64,000 nucleotides of DNA from NCBI RefSeq assembly GCF_000002075.1, contig NW_004797551.1:75992-139991 (forward strand), in the 5' to 3' direction. Shown here in pieces: positions 32,426 to 44,153 of the stretch. This DNA is from Aplysia californica (lineage: Eukaryota > Mollusca > Gastropoda > Aplysiida > Aplysiidae). A program made the position numbers and the translations under genes. The notes beneath the pieces are model-generated. The model had not been told where the DNA came from. It worked only from the letters and a program-made list of their open reading frames with translations, and searched no databases. Every line of letters begins with the position of its first letter. The first letter of the stretch is position 1.

Positions 32426-35400
32426 TGTAACACCAAATCTTCCGCAACTTCTGTGACCTAATTGCGTTGCAAGTGTCATAAAACTCTTTTGAAGGGGTTG
32501 CTCAAAAATGGGTGATTTGTCCTCTGTGCAGAGTTGCGTTACCTGAGGGTTGAGTGCCCTGTTAGCTCATTGGTTTCACAGATCTGCTAAGTGCTCCTGC
32601 AAAATCAGGGAGTTCCGATTTTCCTTTTCCTCTCGAAGAACCTCAATGGGATTTACATAAAACCCCCTTTATTTTGTGCGATTCTGTTTCCATCGGTCAT
32701 ATTTGACTGATCGTAAATGACGGTAAAAATACACTTTTTTTCCTTCTTTGTTTTTGGCGATATTTCGGTTACGCAATGATGTGAAAGTATAAATTTTTGT
32801 TTGTGTGGTTGGGAGGTCTGGACGCTGGAATATTGCGGGCATGACCCTGGTTAGAATAATAGACTGGGTGTTCTTAAACTTGGGTTTTTGTAAATTTTCA
32901 GGGCTCAACACTTGAAATTCTTTTTGATTTTGAATTGGGAGTGTTTCGGCTTTTAGTTTTCTTTCAAAGTTGGGGATTTTATTTTTTTAAAATGGGATCC
33001 CACTCTAATTGAGCTATATAAATGCTGTTATTATAATTATTATTGGCGTGCGAGGTCGGATGAGCAGTGTATGTTGTGAGAGATGAGGACAGGATTGAAC
33101 TGATAATGACTCCTGTGTTATTCATGTTGGTTTTGGCATGGGTGGGGCTCTCTGTGTCTTTGCCATTGGGGCGGACTGTTGGAGGTCATTGTAGAAGTTT
33201 CTACAGCAGCCATCAGCGCGATTGGGTGATGATCAGTCATTTTGCTGGGTGTGCCTAGTTGCCTTGCAAATGCCGTAAAAACTCCAAAACAGAAACGAAA
33301 GGCAGAGAGTGGTGTCCTTTTGTTTGTGCAGTCTCACAGATTTGTGTTCTCTGTAAAGGTGACCATATCCATAGACTCGTTAAACATTTTCTCAGCCAGT
33401 CAGTCTCCGTAAAGGAAGGCAGCTGCAGCACCTTAACGGGCGACACGTAATTTTGTTCAGCGTAGTCGGGGGAAATATGTTCACAGAACCAGCAGTCCGA
33501 TAGGTGTTGTTACCTGTAAGCAGTTCTTGTGGAGCCTCTTGCCATGCGGTGCAGTTTAACGACTTTGTTCACCCAGTCGCTGTTTGCACGGAGTGGTGTC
33601 TTTTGACATTACTGAGTACTATATATACTAGGCTGTGACACGACTTCGCCAACAATATGGGCAGAATTCTTTAACCCCAATTGTCGGTCGCGACTATAAT
33701 ACAAGGGGCTCAACTTTCATAACATCTAGTAAAAGTCAGCGTTAACCTTTAAGCCCTCGCCAGCGGTGCACCGATTGGTGGCGCTTAAAATTACTCGTAT
33801 GCCTAGCCACTGGTACAGTGGTGAGTGAGACCCTATCCCAAGACTGACCCGCCTGGGACAAAACATGTGGGAAACTGTTTAATATACACGATGTCACTGA
33901 TTTTTTTGAAGATCTTTTCTGAATTAAATGCTTGTAAAGGGGAGAACGACCATGAGTGGGATATGGAATGTGATACTGACGAGCATATGAATATTAGTAT
34001 TAGTAATTCTTCTATCAGGAACTCAGGCACAGGGGCTTGGTAGCATCAGGAGATGGGGGCTCAAAGGGTTCGTTCGTACCAGCACCCTCTCCTCTTTCCT
34101 CTTCGGACTGACCTGCATTACTTGAAATGCCGGAAGTAGAAAGGAACACCACCCACCTGTGGGAAAATGGCGAATGTTCAAAATATTGTTGCTCAACTTT
34201 AAAAAATCCCGTTCAGCATTTCCTCCCCTTTGTTTGCTCCATCTTGGTTTTATGTCGCACGTACAATACAGGTGGGGGCATACCTGTGGACCTCGGTTTT
34301 GGTCTTTTAAAAAGATCGCTCATGTTGTAGGCGAGTATATGGTACATCATTGGGGATCCACACAACCAAGTGCTGACTGTGGTCTTTTGTCTATTTTTTT
34401 TATTGTTACCTCTACCATTTGCAGTCTGAGCAGACATTCAAGCTTTGCAAACCGAGTTATGTTAAGGAGATGAGAAATGTTTTCACCCAAGCTTTGCAAG
34501 CTGAGTAATGCATGTTTCATTTGAGTATGAGAGTTGCGTTTTTTAAGATGAACTAGTATTGTTCATGTTCATAGTCTGGAGGAGTTCATCACAATTAATG
34601 CGATTACCTCAGCATCGTTGTCAGCCTGAAATCCAGTAATGTGTGTAATATTCAGCTATTGTTTTTCTTCTGTCTTTTACATATCTACTACTTACTACTG
34701 CTGTCTTCAAAATCTTGTGGTCCCAAACGCTTATACTTGATGCCCCATGAATGCTGCAAGACATCATCTCTACCACTGGTAGACATATTCCTTGCAGGAA
34801 TTTCTCCACAAAGTGTTTGCGACTTGGTCTGTGGTGGTTTGGAAAACCTTGCCATTGAAGAAACTTCCTTCCATTTGTATTCCCAGTTCATGAATTTTTA
34901 TGGAGATTTATATTTTGCATTACAGTACAGGACGCACTGTCACCCATAAAAGTTGCGGTCTATAAAAAGAAATGGCTTGTAGCATAGATCTTCATTGTGT
35001 AATGAACGTTTGTATCTGTTTCGTGATGCTGTTTTGGGAATGGAGACAGAAGCGCTAATTTTAAAAATAGTTTTGTTTGGAGACACGCCTTGAGCTTTTT
35101 TATTTTATTTTATTAAACTTTTGGGGCTGACAGTGTTTTTCCTGTTTACAGCCGTGTCAAGTGTTTTGCATTCTGCGCAGGTTTTGTTTAAGCTTGATCT
35201 TACAATGTTTTACATTTTTTTCCACCCTTGATACCCATAAAACGGGCCCAGCGATTGAAATCCACGGATGCATGAAGTTTGTTGAGAATTAAGGAAATTT
35301 ACAATCCATGCGTGTGGTCAGGCGAGTTTGTGCTTGGCTGCTGCAATTTTTAAAACCAATTTTGAATGACTTTGCAGGTTTGTTTTGTTTTTTCGGAATT

Positions 35401-36048
35401 GAAATGTCTTTTTTGGAGTTGAAATGTGTTCATGGCTGTTGTGATGGCAAAAGGTGAAGCTAAAGTCGTGCCCTGAAAAACAAAATTGTGTACAAGGATA
35501 ATATTGAGATGTTCATGTTGTCTTAACTATTGAAAAAGAAAATTTTTTTTTGTTCATGTGATTTTTGCGGCTATATTGCTTTTTTGTTTGTTTTTGTTTT
35601 TGATTTTTCCTTTTATTATAAGTAAAACGTGAGTTCACAGCATTCCAGTAAGGCCATGTGCAGTGATATTTGTTGATGGTTCAGATTTTTTTTCAAAGTC
35701 CTCTTCGCGAGGCACGAAGACATGCCGTTCACCACTAGATTTTTTGGTCTGGTCTTATAAGTAAGTTCTTTATTTTTCCCACTGCGATAATCATTTTTTT
35801 TGGTGCAGTGTGTTATTTTACTTGGGTAAAAACAAGTGAGACATTTGGTTGTTTCAGCATGATTTGGAATTCCTGCGGGTTTTGTTCTTTTTTGACTTAT
35901 ATAAAACGTATTGTGTAACTGTATATGTATCGTCTGCTGTGCTGTGGCACCCTGTTGTTTCGTGTTTGGTTCGGGTCCGTTAAATACTTCCTGAAAATCT
36001 GTCCATTGGTTGGATAAAAACGAGCCTGAAAGGGAAACGTAGAGACAC

Positions 36049-36235
36049 AGTGGATGGTTGTTGAGCGCTCTGGTGCGGTTTGCTTTCTCTGTCTTTCCTA
36101 TAAAACACCTTTTCTCCTTCATCTCCCTTACTTCGTGCCGTTGTATGTTACTCTCTTCGAGTAACACCTCTATTCTGTGGCACTTATATGGTTTGTGTTG
36201 CAACTTCCGTAAAACTCCTACTGAAATTAAAGTGA
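36049..36235 (+). mobile_element. SINE-A copy
   Basis: GTGGATGGTTGTTGAGCGCTC through TAAAACTCCTACTGAAATTAAA. The tail hairpin is degraded. Confidence 0.8.
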
Positions 36236-36309
36236 AGTATAAATGCTTTCTGTGACAGTCATATTTTTGTCCCTTCCACGAAGTCCCATCTCCTGTGATT
36301 ACTGCGAAG

Positions 36310-36725
36310 CAAAGTTAAGATTTCTCAAGTAAGTAATTCCTCTGACAGAAGAAATGAAACGCGCGTTTTTTATGTGAAGGAGTTGGCTGAATATATTTTA
36401 TCTTTCTGTTTAAAAGCAATTTTCTATATGGATTTTACTGTCAAATGTTCATCGAAATCTAAAAAAAGAATGGAAAAATTGTAAATTTGCAGTTTCCAAG
36501 GTGGTTTGGAAGTCGCCAAATTTTGGCAGGCATTTTCTTGCTAATTTTACCTCTTACACTAGGCCCCCCCCCCCCCTTTCAATCACAAATCTCGACTTCC
36601 ATTCAAGGTAGACAAGTATTTTTTTTCAAAAGCAGGACAAATAGACAAGCTAAAAGATGATACCAGTAACTCCATATGCTCCAAAATTGACAAGCGCCTT
36701 ATCAACTGTGTTGACGCATATTTCA
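36310..36725 (-). mobile_element. Family F element, diverged
   Basis: TTTTGGCAGGCATTTTCTTG, then a poly-C run, ATCACAAATCTCGACTTCC and AATTGACAAGCGCCTTATC near the right end. Confidence 0.6.
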
Positions 36726-36949
36726 GTGGGTTGTTGGAGGGTGCTTGTGTTAGGGAATTGCTCCCAGCGCCCCTGTTGTTTCTGGCAGTTTTTGAAAACT
36801 TTTTCCTCGTGCTGAACAACCGCTATTGTGTGGATGCGTTTCCCTGTACTCAAACTCAAACTAAAATGCCCACAAAATAGGGCTCAGTTATATTAGTTGA
36901 CATAATTTCTGATTTCATGTATCTGTGTCTGGTGTTGCTTCCCTCCTAC

Positions 36950-37110
36950 AAACAGTAGACGTGAGTTCGATTCCAGAGTGGGGAGGATTTTACAGAGTAA
37001 CTAATTAATCTTTCTAGTGAGATTTTGTATCCCTCTCAGCCCGTGTTGGACATGACTGGCAGGGTTGAAGCTGATTTTTTTAAAATTGGGAGGTGGGTCT
37101 GTAAAGGCAT
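36950..37110 (+). mobile_element. tRNA-derived SINE (family T), 5' truncated
   Basis: GTGAGTTCGATTCCAGAGTG B-box segment, TTTTGTATCCCTCTCAGCCC core and GACTGGCAGGGTTGAAGC. Confidence 0.75.
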
Positions 37111-37811
37111 TTATATTTTTAAAAAAGATAACGAATTGAAAATTTTGATTTCCCGTCACGTCGGAATTTGACTTTTCTCGTTGCTTCAGGGTTTGTCCAG
37201 ATCTGTTACAGCTTTTGCTTGTTATTTGTGATTGTGAGAGCTTGAATGATGAGAGGAGTATTGTAACATTTGTTGAAATGTTTTCAGGGGATGTTTTCAT
37301 GGGCTGAGTAAATGGGACAGATTTAATCTCATGGATAATTTTTTGAATGTTGTGACCAATAAAATCCGTGTTCATTTCCTTGATGTGCGGAGTTCCTGGT
37401 GGTTTTGTCCTTGTTTTATGGTGAAAAGTAGAATGATGTGTCTTGAGCCTTGTCTTTTTTTTTATTAACCTTTGTGTCTTGTTTAACACTTTTGCTGTCT
37501 CTTGGCACAATAATGCGACAGTGAAAATTATCCGTTCCGTGAACTGCGCCGGGCCCAAAAAGTCTGGTCCGTTGCCGTTACTCTCCTGACCGGGTGACCA
37601 AATGGGGTATTTTGTACTGCTGGCTGTGTGACTGCAAAGTGTTCAAAGCATCGGATGTGTGTTGTTCTTTGAGTTTTGTTTCATTTTTTCAATTTCAGTA
37701 TTGGTGTAGTACTAGTGCTGAACAATGACAAAAATGTTGGTCAACGGTTTTGTTGATGGGTTGTGGACAATGAAAGCAAAAAAAAAAAAAAAGAAGCTTA
37801 CTATTGCACCA

Positions 37812-37985
37812 ACTCCACACAGCTACAGCAGAACCTTCTCTAATAGTAATGGCCAGCTCTCCAAGACAATCACCCGTACAAACAAATGACCACTCCTCCC
37901 CCACCCCACCCCTTTTGCTATTGAAAAACACATATAATGACTGTCCCAAGATATTCACTCCAGACGGTGGGTGGTGTTTATTACG
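37812..37985 (-). mobile_element. Family M MITE, diverged
   Basis: CTACAGCAGAACCTTCTCTAA at the left and GACTGTCCCAAGATATTCACTC toward the right; interior CAAGACAATCACCCGTAC. Confidence 0.5.
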
Positions 37986-38279
37986 CCAATTTCAACTGTG
38001 CATGTATTTTTAGTTGAGATTCTCTCTCTTTTTTTTTTCCTCATCATCCACAACTGGTGGATAAAACAGTTGGCTGTTTTGTCGTGGTGTGTCCTGGGCG
38101 TAGATACTTCCCAAGGATGATTGTGTGTTGTGTGTTCAACCATTTTGATCCGACTTATTTTTTGCACTCCGCGTTGTCAAGATGTGGACTATAATGCACT
38201 TCTTCTTCCATGACATACAACTCAGATATAATGTCAAGATGGCATCAAAGGAGGTGGAAAGGAAATTACACATCGTGTA

Positions 38280-38600
38280 CAATCAAACCTCGCCAGTCCC
38301 GCTTACTGCAAGGTTTTTGCTGGAGTCCATGTATGAAAAAGAACAATGTTGACCTAGTAGTTGCGTCTGACACCGCCATCCACCAACTGTCCCTGTTGTA
38401 CGGTTCTTATTAGTCGTGTAAATTTGCCCCGCCATATCTCCAGCAAACTGGCCACCAGAGGTAGAATTACGCGCAGCATACGTCACCCACCCAACAGTAG
38501 AGAGAGGGAGTGGGAAGAGAAAGAGATAGAGAGAGAGCTTTAACTCTTTGTCTTCGCTGCCGGAACCACTGTGCTGGTGAGCCGCTGACAGCGGCTCGGA
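38280..38600 (+). mobile_element. Family D-related MITE
   Basis: TA-CAATCAAACCTCGCC end and GTAAATTTGCCCCGCCAT, similar to GTAAATTTGCCTGCTGTA at 40,222. The right end is not defined. Confidence 0.45.
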
Positions 38601-38920
38601 CACATATTCCTTTATGGCGACTTCGACATCAAATTACTTTTCGGCTATTGGCGAAAACAGGTCTCTTTTATTAGGATTTCATTCATTAGGTGAAGAACTA
38701 TCGAAATAGGTTCGCTTGTTTTCATTTAATGACCAGTTTACTGACGTTTTTGTAATTTTTAGATTTAGTACCAAAATTGGGCCTCTCCAAAGTGGGTTTA
38801 CCCATCACGGAGATAAAGAATTAAATGCATCTACAGTCCAATCTCGCTGTATCGCCCCATGTTGTACCACCAGCCCTGCATGATGCCAGGTTTTGCCAAT
38901 GTACGAAAAAGGAACGCCTA

Positions 38921-39377
38921 TCTATTATCTATTTGTGATGGCCGAATTTCGCTATTCAAAAGGCTTTTTAATGGCTGCATCAATCGACATGCGGTTTTCA
39001 CCGAAATATTCTTTAAAATATTTTCCAGAGCATGGCGCCCTTGGTTTTTTCAGTTTTGAGACAGTTTTGCTGCAAAAAGCAAAATTTCTTTTAATTCGCC
39101 GATCGCTTTTGTAGGCCGACGCTTCTGCCTCTGTAATTTTAGAAAATCCGGAAGTGATATTTCGCGAGGCGCGTTTTGTTTTGAGAGTATAGATCTAGAC
39201 CTTATAATTGTTTGCATCTCTCAAGATGTATTGCCCCATTCCATTAGAGTGTAAATGTAGTAGGCCAATGACTTTTAGTTGATATTAAAGCACTGGCCTA
39301 GACGGTCAGAGAATGGTTAGTATAAAAACGTATAGGCACCGCCGATCATTCCTTTCATCGAAAGGGGGCCCAGCTAG
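38921..39377 (+). mobile_element. Helitron-like element H1, copy 1
   Basis: 5' TCTATTATCTATTTGTG preceded by A; 3' hairpin CCTTTC-ATC-GAAAGG at 39351-39365, 8 bases, then CTAG followed by T. This TC...CTAG structure with A^T insertion and no inverted repeats is typical of rolling-circle Helitrons. No Rep/helicase is present, so it is non-autonomous. Confidence 0.8.
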
Positions 39378-39395
39378 TATTATATAAATATAGTA

Positions 39396-40156
39396 CAGTG
39401 GGTGTCGCATTCAACGAGGTTGCCGGGACTGGCTTATTGTCCTCGTTGGATCTGACCTCTCGTTGAACGTGGCTATGGCTACACAAAAGAAAGGAGACAA
39501 GTTATTATATTATACAATGTACCAATACCAGTAATTAAAACAGTTGTTCCCCCCTGATGACGAAATTTTCAAACAACATCAATGTGCGCGAGTTTGAACT
39601 GTGTTCTCACTGTCATTTCAGCATTTCAAATTTTTTTTTTTTGGAACACTTCTCGTGTGGAAACATATCATCTCACATCTAGGTCAAGATATAGATACAT
39701 TTGTATCTACAGATAGGCTGGAGCTTGGGTTTTTTGATCAGGGGAAGAAAAGAAAATTGAAAAAAATGAATGTATCGATCTAGACCTACCCATCCATAGT
39801 TCCCACCCACCCCCTCCCATTCTTACCATAGGGTAACCCTTGCCCATCCTCTTACTCTTGGCTTTGGGACCCATATTACGAGGAACACTTGATCAATCTA
39901 GCAATACAATGTGTTAGGAATGGAGGATTGGCCTTGTGCTTCGCATGAGATGGAGAGAAGGAGAATAATAAGAATTCTTCTCTTTTGGGGCAGTTAATTG
40001 CTTTTATTTATTTATCGCAACTTCGTTCTGTTTGCAACCTCGTTGGAGCTGAGGTACATTTGCAAAGATATATAGAGGAATAATGGGAGATTAAGGATTG
40101 CCTTGTTGGAGCCGACTTCTTGTTGAATGTGACCTCGTTGAATGCGACACCCACTG
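39396..40156. mobile_element. 761-bp TIR element with perfect 25-bp ends and TA duplication
   Basis: The ends begin CAGTGGGTGTCGCATTCAAC and are perfect inverted repeats over 25 bp. TA flanks both sides (39394-39395, 40157-40158). CGTTGGA/CGTTGAA motifs recur near both ends. The perfect ends suggest a recent insertion; no transposase frame. Tc1/mariner/pogo-like by TA duplication. Confidence 0.85.
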
Positions 40157-41054
40157 TATTTATGCCGTTACACCTCCATCTGCCAGCTTTCTGAATTGTA
40201 CCACCCTTATTATACTAAAGTAAATTTGCCTGCTGTACCGTCGGGAAATTGACCGCTAGAAATACAACACGGCATACGAAGCACAACGCTCATTGGTTGG
40301 GCACTTGTTACTCTTTCTCCCGTGAGAAAGATATAGAGTACAATGTATAGAGACAGAGAGAAGACTCGGCTCTGAATACATGTTCACGTACATTATGTAT
40401 ATCACCAACAAAAAGTCATTTTTCAAAGACAGATCACACAGCAAAATCATATACCTTGACTTTGGGTTGTCAGGGCTATAGAACAGAGGAACTCCGTTGA
40501 ACCGCCAACCCCGCTGTTCCGTCAACTTAATGCTCGTCCCAAGGATGGCGGAATAAAGAAGGTTGAAATAGTTGAATGTATGCACACGTAAATAGTCAAC
40601 AAAAAGACACTTTTAAACACAAGTGACTCAGCAAAATCGCTTCCTTTGATGTGGGGCAGTGGCGGCTATTTAACAGAAGAATGTCTTTAAACCGTCAGCC
40701 TTGCCATTCTGCCAATTTCATGCTCATCCCTAGGGTGGCGATATAACAAGGTTTGACTGTTCATGTAATTCAGGATGCTTTCCATGACATGGTGAAGTTA
40801 ATCAGTGAGATAGATTGTTGCTAATGTTAGGGTCTGTTCAAGCATGTTGACTTATGGGTACTTGTATCAGGCTCTCCACACCTCACTTTTAGTTGAGCTT
40901 AATATGTGTCTTCTGATGTAAGCACAGAACAGATTTGAGCTCTGGTGTGCATGTTGCATGTTTGTGTTGGATAGTGCATGCCAGGCTGGATGGTACCGCT
41001 CACTAGTGGGTAATTTGGTAATTCTGATAGGCGATTGGGATCTCTCCCAGGTGA

Positions 41055-41374
41055 TCTATAAGTTCATCACTTCGGTCGCCTAAAACTTCTTAACCACTTA
41101 ACTTTCGAATTTGAAAAAAAATTGACGGTACTTCAGAATCATTTAAAGGGTGCACAGTTATATTAAGGAGTCTGAAGTCGCTGTAGTTTAATTTTCAGTT
41201 CATCATTCGTTTGATTTAGATCTAATCTTGGGAAAGTTCGTCTTCTATTGATTATTATTACGAGACGCCATTGTAAACAAGTGAGGCTTCTGTTCACAAG
41301 CAGTGGGCACTGGTTCCACAATGACTTGATGGTTGATTCTTTTGAGTCTGTTCATTGAACGGGTACCCAGCTAG
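41055..41374 (+). mobile_element. Helitron-like element H2, copy 1
   Basis: 5' TCTATAAGTTCATCACTTCGG preceded by A; 3' hairpin GTTC-ATT-GAAC (41350-41360), GGGTACCCAG, CTAG then T. The terminus is shared with H1 (CAGCTAG|T), but the bodies differ. Confidence 0.75.
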
Positions 41375-41699
41375 TATTTAATGCTGAGCATGGAAATATG
41401 TATAGATGGACATGAAAAGTTTCGTCTCTATTTAATAAACTTCAGATGACAAAAGTGAATGTTGGCTGTAATTTTTAATAAGACTGACAAGCACTGGTGT
41501 TGAATATAATGTAGCTGTGGGTTAATGTTGAAAGAAAAGATCGCTAGCCAGCGTGACATGATTAACACCTTGAAGCCTACAGTCGGTGCACCTCAGCTCC
41601 TGACTGCTGGTCAACTGTTAAGATTAAGAGTTAAACTCCCACTATCATGCGCTGAGGACTCGGAGGATTTGTAAGAGGGAAAAGTAGTGCATGGGCTGG

Positions 41700-41975
41700 G
41701 TTTTATGCTGGTTGTTGGGGGCACCTCTGGTAGGTCCTGCCTACTTCTTTACTTTCCCTCTGTTGATTCTGTCTGTCTGTCTGTCTGTCTGTCTTACATT
41801 TCCCAGCGCTAAGTGACCATCATTGTGTTGACGCGCTTCTGTTTACTGTTGAGGCTAGAGATGTCAGCAGAGTAAGCCTGATTTCCCATTTGGACTTCTC
41901 TGTTGACATCCACCCCATGGCGCTCATATGACCTTATGCAGTTGCGAGCGCTGTAAAACCTTACTGAAACTAACG
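41700..41975 (+). mobile_element. Family B element with (TCTG)n and SINE-A-type tail
   Basis: The head GGCACCTCTGGTAGGTCCTG and a (TCTG)n run lead into the GACATCCACCCCATGGCGC junction and the GGCGCTC/GAGCGCT tail. The head resembles the short repeats at 14105 and 27705. Confidence 0.75.
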
Positions 41976-42091
41976 TCCTCAGTGGAGTCAACGTGGGGGT
42001 GGCCACGACATAATGCCTGTGAGTGTGAGACAATTCTGACCTATTTGAAGAAGGGAGACACCAACTAAGTAACCTTTTTTAAACTTAAACC

Positions 42092-42268
42092 GTGGGTGGT
42101 TGGTGGGTGCTCTGATGTGGTTTGTTCCTTCTTTCCTATCAAACACTTATCGTCCTGATCTCTCCTCCTTTTTTTATATTTGTTACTCTCTTGTAACATA
42201 TCTAATCTTCGGCACTTATATGACCTTATAGTGTTGCAAGTGCCGTAAGACTCCTACTAAAGCTAAGA
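42092..42268 (+). mobile_element. SINE-A copy (GGCACTT subfamily)
   Basis: Near-consensus from GTGGGTGGTTGGTGGGTGC to TAAGACTCCTACTAAAGCTAA, with an intact GGCACTT/AAGTGCC stem. Confidence 0.9.
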
Positions 42269-42417
42269 CTTTTTTAAAACCAAAGTGATCCCCTTCACCA
42301 TAAAATGGGAAATTCAAAGTGGTACACATGTTCATCTAGGGGCAGGGTGCGTGGCTTGGAGGGCATGGATTCCCCACCAAGTGGTTAGGAAATCTTTATT
42401 TATAAATAATAACAGGG

Positions 42418-42660
42418 AATGGCATAGCTGGTCTCGTGGTTAGGCTACTGGACAAGTAATCACGTGATTACGGGTTGGGGGTTCGAGCCTCAGCTCGGTC
42501 CGAGGCTGTGTCCTTGAGAAAGACACTTTACATGCATTTCCCATTTGGCTCGGTCCTTTAGAAGATGGACATGTTGTTAAACTCGGAGGTCCCGCCTCTT
42601 AAATAACCTAATGGTGTTGATGGGGGCGTTGAAACCAATACATTTTCACAATTTTTAAAA
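42418..42660 (+). mobile_element. tRNA-derived SINE (family V)
   Basis: GGCATAGCTGGTCTCGTGG (A-box), GGGGGTTCGAGCCTCAGC (B-box), TGTGTCCTTGAGAAAGACAC core, CGGAGGTCCCGCCTCTTAAA, and tail TGGTGTTGATGGGGGCGTTG. The tail resembles that of family T, suggesting a common LINE partner. Confidence 0.8.
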
Positions 42661-43144
42661 TAACAGTCGGAGTGGGTCTAGCTGACGGTTAGATGCCTCC
42701 ACTTGTAGGTTTTCCCACTTTACTTTCTTTCCCTCTATCTAGGAAAAGAAGTTAGAGAATGGTGTTTGAAAGATTATTTTTCTTATTTTCATTGTCATGA
42801 AAATTCTCGCAACTGCAATTTTTCTTTACTTTGATTTTGCTGCGTTATTCTTCAGAATTTTTAACTGTTAGGAACAAATGACTCGGGCAAGAGTCGAAGC
42901 CCGTTTCCCAAATGATCTAAATTGTGTCAGTGGGGGAGTAAAACTATGACACCAACTTAAAAAAAACCCCACCAAAAAAATGAAATGCCCTGGTACTAAC
43001 AAGATAACAACAGCAAAAGAATACAGCGTGTATTAGTATTATTTATAGCATAGTAGGAGAAGGAGCAGCAGCAGTTACTGAATAATAGATGCACTAAGCT
43101 CAACACACAGCTCTCATTGACACAGTTAGGAGAAAGATGCTTAA

Positions 43145-43326
43145 GTGGGTGGTTGGTGGGTGCTCCTGGTGTGGTCTGCTTCTTCTTTCCTATCAAACAT
43201 CTATCTATCATCCTTATCTCCCCTTCTTTTTTATGTTTGTTACTCTCTTGTAACATCTCTAATCTTCTGGCGCTCATATGACCTTATGCAGTTGCGAGCG
43301 CCGTAAAACTTTACTAAAACTAACTA
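43145..43326 (+). mobile_element. SINE-A copy (GGCGCTC subfamily), 12-bp target duplication
   Basis: AAAGATGCTTAA at 43133-43144 and 43327-43338. Intact GGCGCTC/GAGCGCC stem. Confidence 0.95.
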
Positions 43327-43659
43327 AAAGATGCTTAAATAGCTACTCTTTTTTACCATTTCTAACTGTTGACTGAAACAAGAATATAAAAAGAGTAGTC
43401 CTTTTCAAGCAAAAGTTCAGTTATAAGTTGGAAGCCTGCAGCACAGTCTCCACTTGACCTTGATTTTGGCACAAGCGTCGTGCCCCGTAGTGAAAGTAGT
43501 GGAACAGGAAGTACATCTCAGACGCAGTGCATGGTCTTGGATAATTAACATACGATTACAGGTTTTATGTCGCAACCCTGCGCTGCCAAGAGTGAAATGC
43601 TTGCAACGAAAAGGATTTGAAAACAACAGCAACAACATGCCGCAAACCAACAAACAATG

Positions 43660-43880
43660 CTTCTCTGGTGCCTGTAGTGTATCATCACCAGTTAGGCTCT
43701 TTGATGTTGCATGCAGGTGATATGAGTTTGAATCCCGAGAGGGAAAATTATAGAGTTTCTCCGTCCGTCTGCTGTAATGTTGTATCCCCCTCGGCCGAGG
43801 TTGGTCCTGACAGGCAGAGTAGAAGCAGGTATCCTTGTAAATGACCTAATTTGGGTTAGTGAGAGTCTGAAACGATAGCA
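43660..43880 (+). mobile_element. tRNA-derived SINE (family T)
   Basis: GGTGCCTGTAGTGTATCATC head, GAGTTTGAATCCCGAGAGGG B-box, GTTGTATCCCCCTCGGCC core and TGACAGGCAGAGTAGAAGC. Confidence 0.75.
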
Positions 43881-43914
43881 AATATCTTTTTGTTAGCATC
43901 ATACTTCAGTAAAG

Positions 43915-44088
43915 TGGGTGGTTGGTGGGTGCTCTGGTGTGGTTTGCTCCTTTTTTCTTGTCAAACTTCTCTTGTCTTTATCTCCCCTCCTTCTTTTTAT
44001 ATTTGTTACTCTCTTGTAAGACCTCTAATCTTTGGCGCTTATATGACCTTATTTGTTGCATGTGCCGTAAAACTCTTACGAAAGCTAA
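43915..44088 (+). mobile_element. SINE-A copy, 12-bp target duplication
   Basis: ACTTCAGTAAAG at 43903-43914 and 44089-44100. The stem is partly broken (GGCGCTT / ATGTGCC). It ends 65 bases before the probable exon at 44154. Confidence 0.95.
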
Positions 44089-44153
44089 ACTTCAGTAAAG
44101 CTCTTCTTTACAGCAGTAACGACCCTTCATAAGTTTGGAAATTATATTTACAG

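Larger units (their letters stand above)
38837..40760 (+). mobile_element. Family D TA-flanked TIR element hosting two insertions
   Basis: Left CAGTCCAATCTCGCTGTATC and right end complement CAGTCAAACCTTGTTATATC are imperfect inverted repeats. A related copy begins near 38,280 (CAATCAAACCTCGCCAG). It contains Helitron-like H1 copy 1 and the TIR element at 39396-40156. The interior between 40,157 and 40,760 has repeated GTTGAACCGCCAACC-like segments. It may be two overlapping copies. Confidence 0.6.
31004..44153 (+). other. Region between SMARCE1 stop and the zinc-finger locus
   Basis: SMARCE1 3' UTR at the start (CT-rich to about 31,130). After that, elements at 31.8-32.5, 36.0-37.1, 37.8-38.6, 38.8-40.8, 41.0-42.7 and 43.1-44.1 kb. 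32.5-36.0 kb holds nothing recognised. No homeodomain or additional zinc-finger exon was found on either strand. Confidence 0.6.

Noticed and set aside
35616-36203. 195-codon reverse-strand open frame
   Set aside because: It starts inside a SINE-A copy, has no recognised domain and no splice or promoter support.
37001-37558. 185-codon reverse-strand open frame
   Set aside because: Overlaps a family T SINE, composition is Thr/Lys/Asn-rich from AT-rich DNA, no domain seen.
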